64,000 nucleotides of DNA, taken from positions 124,001-188,000 of the forward strand of contig JBLHZY010000003.1 in assembly GCA_047631555.1 (NCBI GenBank), written 5' to 3'. Source of the DNA: JBLHZY01 sp047631555 (lineage in GTDB: Bacteria; Pseudomonadota; Alphaproteobacteria; Rhodobacterales; Rhodobacteraceae). The notes under the pieces are model-generated. The model was not told the DNA's origin, made no database searches, and was given only the letters and a program-made list of their open reading frames with translations. The first letter of the stretch is position 1. Each line of letters begins with the position of its first letter. Below are positions 25,382 through 32,596 of this stretch, in pieces. The translations under genes and the position numbers were made by a program.

Positions 25382-26548
25382 TTAGCGCCCGCTGCTTTGC
25401 TGACGGATCGCCTTTGTTAGGGCGGCGAGATCGGCCCGCAGATCGCCAAGGGTCTCTTGGCGCCCAGCCGACATCTCTTCCAATATCCGCAGCAATTGCA
25501 CATCAATTGAGCGCAGGCGCATCCGGCTTTCGGCATCAACTTGGCTTTTCTCTTTGTCCGATTTGCTTTCCAGCGCGCTGATCAGCCGCTCTTGGCTTTC
25601 GGCAAGGCGTTCGATCATTATGCCCGTTGAGGTATCCGCTTCCATGCGATCGGCGAGCCGCCCAACCGCGCCAACAAGCTCGCCCATCCGCTGATCAACC
25701 TCTGAGCGGCTGATATCGGATTGGGTGAAAAGCTGCTGCATGCTTTCCATCTGTTCGGACATATGATCGAGCACGGCGGTAACCGCGCTGCCCTCTCCCC
25801 CATCGCCTTCACCGCTCGAAAATCCAATGCGCGTGATGGTCGAGAGCCATTCTTCGAGCTCGCGGAAAAAGCGGTTTTGGCCGTGGCTGGCAAAGAGCTC
25901 GAGCATGCCAACAACCAGCGAGCCAAACAGCCCCAAAAGCGAGGACGAAAACGCCGTTCCCATGCCGCCGAGTTGGCTCTCAAGGCCGCTCATCAAGCGC
26001 CCAAAAACCTCGACCCCGCCTTCGCCATCCCCCGGCGTCAGCCCGCGGATCGTATCGACCATGGCGGGAACTGTCGTGGCGAGGCCAAAGAATGTTCCTA
26101 AAAGGCCAAGGAAAACCAGTAGGTTAACGATATAGCGGGTGATATCTCGGGCTTCGTCGATGCGCGTTGCGACGCTATCAAGGATCGAGCGCGCCGAGGT
26201 CGAATTGATCTGCATCCGCGCGCCGCGCGAGCGCAACAGGGCCGCAAGCGAGGCCAGAAGGCGGGGCGCATTTTCATTGGCCGTTTTGGGGCGCGCGCCG
26301 GTAAAGCGTTCGATCCAAGAGACCGATCCAACAAGCTGCACCACTTGCCAGAAACACGAAATTATCCCAATGGCAAAGACCAGCCCGATAAACCCGTTGA
26401 GCCAGATATTGGCCAAGAACATCGGTGCCACACGCGGAAAGGCGATATAAACCCCGCTGCCCACAAGCACGAGGACAAGGGTCATCAATGCGGCTTGGCG
26501 TACCGGTTGAGTAAAGTGCAGCTCGACCTCGTGATCCGGTTGGTCCAT
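25382..26548 (-). CDS. MotA/TolQ/ExbB-like proton channel protein
   Basis: A 388-residue membrane protein with helices near residues 18-38, 46-70, 146-170 and 203-226. The conserved third and fourth helices are YIVNLLVFLGLLGTFFGLATT and MGTAFSSSLLGLFGSLVVGML, as in MotA/ExbB families. A C-terminal cytoplasmic tail of about 150 residues is rich in charged heptads. Started at the ATG at 26548 (MDQPDHEVELHF), with AGGA nine bases before it. Paired with the downstream OmpA-domain gene, it likely forms a proton-driven complex acting across the envelope. It is not flagellar: no flagellar genes are nearby. Confidence 0.82.
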   Translation of the reverse strand: MDQPDHEVELHFTQPVRQAALMTLVLVLVGSGVYIAFPRVAPMFLANIWLNGFIGLVFAIGIISCFWQVVQLVGSVSWIERFTGARPKTANENAPRLLASLAALLRSRGARMQINSTSARSILDSVATRIDEARDITRYIVNLLVFLGLLGTFFGLATTVPAMVDTIRGLTPGDGEGGVEVFGRLMSGLESQLGGMGTAFSSSLLGLFGSLVVGMLELFASHGQNRFFRELEEWLSTITRIGFSSGEGDGGEGSAVTAVLDHMSEQMESMQQLFTQSDISRSEVDQRMGELVGAVGRLADRMEADTSTGIMIERLAESQERLISALESKSDKEKSQVDAESRMRLRSIDVQLLRILEEMSAGRQETLGDLRADLAALTKAIRQQSSGR

Positions 26549-26634
26549 CTGGTGATGTCCTGATCTGTTGTTTGTAACTGGCCGTACGGTAGGGGAAATT
26601 GGCCCGCTTTGCCAACACACATCTTTGCACGCGT

Positions 26635-27174
26635 TTAGCTGGCGGTGATTTCGCGAACCCGATTGGCGAGCCAGCGCAAATCTTTGTCCTCAAGGCCCAT
26701 CTCGCGCAGGTGCTTTTCAGTATTCCACAGATACTCTTTGTTCGGCCCGCGCCCGCCGGTTGCGCCTGCAATAATCTGCGCTTGGCGTTCAAGTTCAAGC
26801 CCGCCGCAATATTGCTCATGCACAGGGTCAATCACATAGGTGATCGCCTCAACCCGCGCGCCCGAGCGCAGATCAATCGCCAAGCGCCGCTCAAGATAGG
26901 CCGAGGAAATCAGCTCGCGTTCGCGCAGATATGCGAGCACATCGTCCTGTTGATCCACGTGCAGCGCAAAGGCATAGCCATCACATGCCGCGCCGTTTTC
27001 CTGATCAAGTGCAAGGACAAGCCCGGGATCATCCACCGTTCCGCGATGATGGATCGACCACATGCAAAAGCTACGCGCATAATCCGAAAGCCGAGCAACT
27101 TCACGCGCGGCATACTCAAAGCCGGGGTTCCACATCAAGGATCCGTAGCCAAACACCCAAAGTTGATCCGTCAT
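26635..27174 (-). CDS. ChaC-like gamma-glutamylcyclotransferase
   Basis: A 179-residue cytoplasmic protein. WVFGYGSLMWNPGF at the N-terminus is the substrate-binding loop of the GGCT/ChaC fold. LERRELISSAYLERR and the late GRGPNKEYLWNTEKHLREMG are typical of ChaC. Characterised members release 5-oxoproline from glutathione. It lies upstream of the MotA-like gene on the same strand, with an 86-base gap, so it may be cotranscribed. Confidence 0.88.
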   Translation of the reverse strand: MTDQLWVFGYGSLMWNPGFEYAAREVARLSDYARSFCMWSIHHRGTVDDPGLVLALDQENGAACDGYAFALHVDQQDDVLAYLRERELISSAYLERRLAIDLRSGARVEAITYVIDPVHEQYCGGLELERQAQIIAGATGGRGPNKEYLWNTEKHLREMGLEDKDLRWLANRVREITAS

Positions 27175-27264
27175 TCATCTCTCCGCACGCGCATTTCAGT
27201 GGCTGGCCCTTGAGTGCCGCGCTCTTTATAGATAACAGCCGAGCACCCAAGGAAAGGCCAAACG

Positions 27265-28266
27265 ATGCGCAAGTTACTCACTCTCGTCATTTTGGCGGCC
27301 TTCGCCTGGGGTGGCTATTGGTTTATCGGCTCTTCTGCGGTTGAACGCAGCATGAAGGGCTGGGTGGCGGCGCGCCAAACCGAGGGCTGGGTGGCGGAAT
27401 ATGATCGCCTTGATACGGTCGGCTTTCCCAACCGGTTTGACACAACGATTGAGGGGCTCAGCCTTGCCGATCCGCGCACGGGCATCGCTTGGGATGTGCC
27501 CAAGCTTGAAATCCTCGCGCTGAGCTACAAACCGCATCATATTATCGCCGAATTGCCCCCGGCCCAAAGCTTTGCCACGCCGCTGCAAAAGATCAGCATT
27601 GTTCGGGATCGCTTGCGCGGATCGGTGGTGTTTGAACCGGATACGAAGCTGGCTGTTGTGCGGTCCGCCTTTGAGATGGAGGGGGTCGAGCTTGCCTCAA
27701 CTCTTGGCTGGAAGGCGCGCATCGAGCAGGGGCGATTTGCCACCCGTCAGAGCGAAGCCAATCCGCTTGCCCATGATATTTCGTTTGAAGCAACCGGGCT
27801 AAGCCCTTCTGAGAGTTGGCGCGCAAAGCTTGATCCAGCAGGCGTGTTGCCCAAAAAGCTTGAAGTCTTGAAACTAGATGCAACAGCGACCTTTAGCGAT
27901 CCTTGGGATCGGCGCGCGATTGAAGAGGCCCGCCCGCAGTTGACCGCGCTGAAGCTTGGGTTGATGCAGGCGAAATGGGGCGATTTAGAGCTGAAATTGG
28001 CAGGCGCAATTGAGGTTGATGACGGAGGATTGCCCACGGGCGAGATCGTGATCAAAGCGACGAATTGGCGCGAGATGGTCGAAATTGCGCGCGCGTCTGG
28101 CGCATTGCCGGAGGCCTTTGTGCCGCTGCTGACCCGGGCGTTTGAGATGCTCTCAACCTTTTCGGGCAATCCCAAAACGCTAGATGCGCCGCTGAAATTT
28201 TCAAATGGGCGCATGTCGCTTGGGCCGATCCCGCTTGGCAATGCGCCGCGCCTTGTGATCCGTTAG
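27265..28266 (+). CDS. DUF2125 family protein, membrane-anchored
   Basis: A 333-residue protein with an N-terminal hydrophobic segment (RKLLTLVILAAFAWGGYWF) that is a signal anchor or signal peptide. A long beta-rich periplasmic region follows, with DTVGFPNRFDTTIEGL, WDVPKLEILALSYKPHHI and SNGRMSLGPIPLGNAPRL, matching DUF2125. Function is unknown; the fold recalls AsmA-like lipid-transfer proteins, which is inference only. Nine bases separate it from the TetR gene downstream. Confidence 0.83.
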   Translation: MRKLLTLVILAAFAWGGYWFIGSSAVERSMKGWVAARQTEGWVAEYDRLDTVGFPNRFDTTIEGLSLADPRTGIAWDVPKLEILALSYKPHHIIAELPPAQSFATPLQKISIVRDRLRGSVVFEPDTKLAVVRSAFEMEGVELASTLGWKARIEQGRFATRQSEANPLAHDISFEATGLSPSESWRAKLDPAGVLPKKLEVLKLDATATFSDPWDRRAIEEARPQLTALKLGLMQAKWGDLELKLAGAIEVDDGGLPTGEIVIKATNWREMVEIARASGALPEAFVPLLTRAFEMLSTFSGNPKTLDAPLKFSNGRMSLGPIPLGNAPRLVIR

Positions 28267-28275
28267 GGGCGCCGC

Positions 28276-28917
28276 ATGGAAGAGCAAAACCCCTCCGCGA
28301 CCAATCGCAACTGGCGCAAATCCGAAGTGATCGCGGCGGCCGCTCAGTGCTTTATGGAGCGCGGCTATCACGCGGCCAAAATTGACGATGTCGCCGCCCT
28401 GCTTGGCTGTTCCAAGGGGCGGATTTATCATCACTGCGCTTCCAAGCTGGACCTGTTTATCGAGGTGCACCGCGAGGGCATGAACCGCCTGTTCAATGCC
28501 AATGATGCCGCCCTCAAAGAGGCCGCGCACAAAGGCGCAAATGGCATTGAGGCGCTTGAGATTTTTCTGCTCGCCCATGCGCGCGCCATGCTGGAAAACA
28601 TCGCCTATGAGACGGTCGTTGTTCAGGGTGTCGAGCTGTATCGCTTTGCCACAACCACCGCTGATCAGCGCGCCCAGCTTGACGAGATCATGCGCCAACG
28701 CAGCGAATTCGAGCGCCGTTTGACGGATCATCTCAAGGCTGCGATCAAAGACGGCACGATGCGCAAACATGATGTTTCGATCACAGCAAAGGTCCTTCTT
28801 GGTGGGCTGCAATGGACGATCATCTGGTATCGCCCGCGCGAAAATGAAACCAAGGCTGCGCGCAATCGCCTTGCCGCCAAAATGGTTGCGCCATTGATTG
28901 ACGGGCTGCGCGCCTGA
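28276..28917 (+). CDS. TetR/AcrR family transcriptional regulator
   Basis: A 213-residue repressor-type protein. The helix-turn-helix occupies residues about 16-62 (SEVIAAAAQCFMERGYHAAK, then IDDVAALLGCSKGRIYHH). The helical ligand-binding domain follows and ends in a region like TetR_C_33 (VLLGGLQWTIIWYRP). Such regulators with this C-terminal part often control fatty-acid or acyl-CoA genes, but no target is adjacent. It follows DUF2125 by nine bases and is probably cotranscribed. Confidence 0.9.
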   Translation: MEEQNPSATNRNWRKSEVIAAAAQCFMERGYHAAKIDDVAALLGCSKGRIYHHCASKLDLFIEVHREGMNRLFNANDAALKEAAHKGANGIEALEIFLLAHARAMLENIAYETVVVQGVELYRFATTTADQRAQLDEIMRQRSEFERRLTDHLKAAIKDGTMRKHDVSITAKVLLGGLQWTIIWYRPRENETKAARNRLAAKMVAPLIDGLRA

Positions 28918-29119
28918 TCGCGACGCACCGCCACTCGCTGCATCGCAGCAATTTCCCTACGTCACTCACAACCGATTTTAACCCAAAACCCAGTTCGCCC
29001 TATACAAAGCGGCGCTTTGAGCGTAGTTGGCGTGCTTTGCGGCCCTAAGCTGCGCGGGTTTGCTCGCGCACCCGATCCGATTTGCCGCCGTTCACATCCG
29101 TTCAAAGAGAGACACAATC

Positions 29120-31405
29120 GTGATCCAAACGCTGGCAGATGCCTTAGAAGCCAAAGGCTATACAGAACTTACCCCCGTGCAAACTGCGGTAACGGATGAG
29201 GCGCTTGGCGATGCTGATTTGCTCGTCTCGGCGCAGACAGGCTCGGGCAAAACCGTGGGCTTTGGCCTTGCGATTGCGCCGACCTTGCTTGGCGATGCTG
29301 AGCGTTTTGGTGCGGCCTCAACGCCGCTGGCCCTAGTGATTGCGCCAACGCGCGAATTGGCTTTGCAGGTAAAACGCGAGCTGGCTTGGCTTTTTGAGAA
29401 AACCGGCGCGGTTGTGACCTCTTGCGTTGGCGGCATGGACATGCGCGATGAGCGGCGCGCGCTGGATCGTGGCGCACATATCGTTGTGGCAACGCCGGGT
29501 CGTCTTGTTGATCACATCAAGCGTGGCTCGCTGGACATGAGCGGGCTGCGGGCGGTTGTTCTGGATGAAGCGGATGAGATGCTTGATCTGGGCTTTCGCG
29601 AAGACCTTGAATTTATCCTTGGCGAGGCTCCCGCAGATCGCCGCACATTGATGTTCTCGGCGACCGTGCCCAATTCCATCGCCTCGCTTGCGCGCAGCTA
29701 TCAAAAAGACGCAAAGCGCATCAGCACAGCGGCCGAAAAAGGCCAGCACGCAGATATTGAGTATCGCGCATATAACGTCTCGGATCGCGATTCCGAGAAT
29801 GCGATCATCAACGTGTTGCGCTATTACGAGGCGCCAAATGCGATCGTATTTTGCAACACGCGCGCCATGGTCAACCGCCTAACAACCCGCTTTTCCAATC
29901 GCGGCTTTTCGGTTGTTGCTCTCTCCGGCGAGCTTTCCCAGAACGAGCGGACCCATGCGCTTCAGTCGATGCGCGACGGGCGTGCGCGGGTTTGTGTGGC
30001 AACGGATGTTGCGGCGCGCGGCATCGATTTGCCCAACCTTGAGCTGGTGATCCACGCCGAGCTGCCCTCAAACCATGAAACCCTGCTGCACCGTTCTGGC
30101 CGCACAGGGCGCGCCGGGCGCAAGGGCGTTTCGGCGATGATCGTGCCGGGCAAATCCTATAAAAAAGCGCAGCGCTTGTTGAAATCAGCCCGTCTTGAGG
30201 CCGAATGGGTTGCCCCGCCCTCTGCATCGGATGTGATGGCGCGCGATGAAGAGCGCTTGCTTGGTGATCCGGTTTGGGAAGAAGCGATCACTGCCAAAGA
30301 GCAGGGCTTTGTTGATAAGCTGATCGCGCTCCACTCGCCTGAGAAGGTCGCCGCGGCCTATATGCGCCTCTATCACGCGCGCCAATCCGCGCCCGAAGAG
30401 CTTTCCGCAGCCGGTGCCAAGCCAGAGCCGCGCGCGCCGTTTGGCCCTTCGACATGGTTTTCGGTTGGCGTTGGCCGTTCGCAAAACGCCGAGCCACGTT
30501 GGCTTTTACCGATGCTTTGCCGCTCGGGCGATCTGACCAAAGAAGATATCGGTGCGATCCGCATTCAAGGCGAAGAAAGCTTCGTTGAGCTGCGCGACAG
30601 TGCGGTGAACGGCTTCCTCGCGGCTGTTGGGCCAGACATGAAATTGGAAGAAGGCGCGCCCCTGCGCAAGCTTGATAAAGCGCCTGAGTTTTCCGCCCGT
30701 GCCCCGCGCCCCTCTGGCCCGCGCCCAGATCGCGGCCCGCGCAAAGAATATGGCGATCGTCCCGACCGTGGCCCTCGCAAAGATTTCGGCGACCGCCCCG
30801 ATCGCGCCCCTCGTAAGGATTTCGGCGATAGCGACGCGCCGCGCAAACCGCGCAGCCCCCGCCCCGCCCGCGACACGGATGCGCCCAAGCGCGGCTGGCA
30901 GCCGGATCAAGGCCCGCATGAAGGCGTGACGCCGATGAAACCCAAGAGCAAGCCGCGCGATGATGCGCCAGCAAAGAGCGGCAAACCTGCGGGGCGTTTC
31001 GGTGATAAACCTGCGGGCAAACGCTTTGACGCGGACAAGCCACGCAGCAAGCCAGAGGGCCGTTTTGGCGATAAACCAAAGGGCAAATCTGAGGGTCGTT
31101 TTGGCGGCAAACCGGATAGCCGCGATGGCGATAAGCCGGGCGGCAAACCTAGCGGCAAACCTAAGGGACGCTTTGGCGACAAGCCCGCAGGCAAGCGGTT
31201 TGACAGTGACAAGCCGCGCGCGGATGGTCCGGCAAAACGCCCCGCGCCTTCGGCCTCGGATACGTCCAAACGCTTTGTTCCGCCCGGCGGCAAGCCCGGT
31301 GGCAAGCCTGGCGGCAAGGGCAAACCTGGCGGCAAGCCCGGCTTCAAGAAGCCCTTTGCCAAAGGTGGCAATGCCGCGCCCAAGCGCAGCAAACCAAAGA
31401 GCTAA
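29120..31405 (+). CDS. DEAD-box RNA helicase with long basic repeat tail
   Basis: A 761-residue ATP-dependent RNA helicase. The Q motif region is YTELTPVQ at 14-21, Walker A AQTGSGKT at 38-45, then LDEADEMLDLG, FSATVP and HRSGRTGRAGRKG. A DbpA-like RNA-binding domain follows (VGRSQNAEPRWLLPMLCRSG). The last 230 or so residues are a disordered Arg/Lys/Pro/Gly tail. It contains repeats such as DRGPRKxxGDRP and RFGDKPAGKRFD. The GTG at 29120 is chosen: AAAGAGAG precedes it and the Q-motif lies just inside. The 200-base gap upstream shows nothing I can name. Likely roles are ribosome assembly and mRNA turnover. Confidence 0.92.
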   Translation: MIQTLADALEAKGYTELTPVQTAVTDEALGDADLLVSAQTGSGKTVGFGLAIAPTLLGDAERFGAASTPLALVIAPTRELALQVKRELAWLFEKTGAVVTSCVGGMDMRDERRALDRGAHIVVATPGRLVDHIKRGSLDMSGLRAVVLDEADEMLDLGFREDLEFILGEAPADRRTLMFSATVPNSIASLARSYQKDAKRISTAAEKGQHADIEYRAYNVSDRDSENAIINVLRYYEAPNAIVFCNTRAMVNRLTTRFSNRGFSVVALSGELSQNERTHALQSMRDGRARVCVATDVAARGIDLPNLELVIHAELPSNHETLLHRSGRTGRAGRKGVSAMIVPGKSYKKAQRLLKSARLEAEWVAPPSASDVMARDEERLLGDPVWEEAITAKEQGFVDKLIALHSPEKVAAAYMRLYHARQSAPEELSAAGAKPEPRAPFGPSTWFSVGVGRSQNAEPRWLLPMLCRSGDLTKEDIGAIRIQGEESFVELRDSAVNGFLAAVGPDMKLEEGAPLRKLDKAPEFSARAPRPSGPRPDRGPRKEYGDRPDRGPRKDFGDRPDRAPRKDFGDSDAPRKPRSPRPARDTDAPKRGWQPDQGPHEGVTPMKPKSKPRDDAPAKSGKPAGRFGDKPAGKRFDADKPRSKPEGRFGDKPKGKSEGRFGGKPDSRDGDKPGGKPSGKPKGRFGDKPAGKRFDSDKPRADGPAKRPAPSASDTSKRFVPPGGKPGGKPGGKGKPGGKPGFKKPFAKGGNAAPKRSKPKS

Positions 31406-31409
31406 AAGC

Positions 31410-31443
31410 AAAAAGGCGGGGGCATATCACCCTCGCCTTTTTC
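31410..31443 (+). terminator. Rho-independent terminator of the helicase gene
   Basis: AAAAGGCG (31411-31418) pairs with CGCCTTTT (31434-31441). The stem extends inward through a G-T and three G-C pairs to twelve pairs around a seven-base loop, with Ts at its end. It follows the helicase stop by five bases. Confidence 0.88.
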
Positions 31444-31471
31444 GCATTTCATCGCCGATGTTGGGCCGCGC

Positions 31472-32485
31472 TTAAGCGTCGTAATATTCGCGATACCATT
31501 TCACAAATTCAGCAATGCCATCGCGCACATCCGTTTTCGGCTTATAGCCTGTCAGCGTTTTGAGCAAATCCGCGTTGGCCCAAGTTGCAGGAACATCGCC
31601 GGTTTGCATGGGCATGTAATTGCGCACGGCTTTTTTGCCCAAAGCATCCTCAATCGCCTCGATATAATCGAGCAGGCGCACCTTATCCGAGTTGCCAATA
31701 TTCACGACACGGTAAGGCGCAACGGGGCTAAGACTATCGCCCTCGGGAATGTCTTCGCGCGCCTCGGGGCGCACGGGTGCGGCATCAATCAAAAGGCGAA
31801 TACCGCGCACCAGATCATTCACATGGGTGAAATCGCGGTACATATCGCCGTTGTTGTAAATATCAATCGGGGTGCCCTCAAGGATGCCCTTGGTGAACTT
31901 AAACAGCGCCATATCCGGGCGGCCCCAAGAGCCGTAAACCGTAAAGAAGCGAAACATTGTCGTCGGCAGATCCCAGAGATGCGCATAGGAATGGCCCATC
32001 GCTTCGGTCGCCTTTTTGGTGGCCGCATAGATCGTTAGCGGCAGATCGGCCTTGTCGGTTTCGGTATAGGGCATCTCGATATTCGCGCCATAAACCGAGG
32101 AGGTCGAAGCCATCAATAGATGATCAACACCAAGCTCGCGCGCGCATTCCATCACGTTGAACGTGCCAACGACATTGGCGTCGATATAGGCGCGCGGGTT
32201 CTCAAGGCTGTAGCGCACGCCGGCTTGGGCCGCGAGATGCACGATCACATCGGGCTTTTCAGCATCGCACAGGGCTTTGAGCGTCTCAAAATCCTCAAGC
32301 TGAGCAACGGTGCAGGAGAAATTTTCACTCTGCAAAAGCATCTGATGGCGGCGCTCTTTGAGGCGCACATCGTAGTAATCCGACATGCCATCATAGCCAA
32401 TAACGCGAAAGCCCTCGGCCAGAAGATGCTTGCTCAAATGGTAGCCGATAAACCCGGCCGAGCCGGTTACCAATACACTGCGCAT
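31472..32485 (-). CDS. UDP-glucuronate 4-epimerase-like NAD-dependent epimerase
   Basis: A 337-residue extended-SDR sugar epimerase. The NAD motif GSAGFIG is at 8-14, followed by DGMSDYYDVRLKERR, which is typical of UDP-glucuronate/UDP-galacturonate epimerases. The catalytic Ser-Tyr-Lys is seen as STSSVYG and YAATKKA. MFRFFTVYGSWGRPDMA and the long C-terminal region agree. The product UDP-galacturonate would go into LPS or capsule. AAGGAAA precedes the ATG. No other polysaccharide genes are adjacent, so substrate is inferred from the motif. Confidence 0.88.
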   Translation of the reverse strand: MRSVLVTGSAGFIGYHLSKHLLAEGFRVIGYDGMSDYYDVRLKERRHQMLLQSENFSCTVAQLEDFETLKALCDAEKPDVIVHLAAQAGVRYSLENPRAYIDANVVGTFNVMECARELGVDHLLMASTSSVYGANIEMPYTETDKADLPLTIYAATKKATEAMGHSYAHLWDLPTTMFRFFTVYGSWGRPDMALFKFTKGILEGTPIDIYNNGDMYRDFTHVNDLVRGIRLLIDAAPVRPEAREDIPEGDSLSPVAPYRVVNIGNSDKVRLLDYIEAIEDALGKKAVRNYMPMQTGDVPATWANADLLKTLTGYKPKTDVRDGIAEFVKWYREYYDA

Positions 32486-32507
32486 CGCTCAATTTCCTTT
32501 TCTTCTG

Positions 32508-32540
32508 GCATTGCGCAAGCGGATCGCTCCGGCGCAATGC
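32508..32540. repeat. Strong hairpin between nrdJ and the epimerase gene
   Basis: GCATTGCGC (32508-32516) and GCGCAATGC (32532-32540) are perfect 9-bp inverted repeats. Inside, CGGA and TCCG add four pairs closing a tetraloop that reads GCGA on the minus strand. No T run follows, so it is not a standard terminator. It lies in the leader of the epimerase gene and the 3' region of nrdJ. Confidence 0.65.
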
Positions 32541-32596
32541 TCCTTTATTTCGCGCCAAGCGCTAACAGAATTGCATCCGCGCGAAAAGCCCCGCGC

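Noticed and set aside
23581..26548. Zorya-type anti-phage system (ZorA/ZorB-like pair)
   Set aside because: The pair resembles ZorAB in its MotA/MotB-like parts, but no ZorC, ZorD or ZorE gene is adjacent, and here the long coiled coil is in the MotB-like partner. The neighbours are housekeeping genes.
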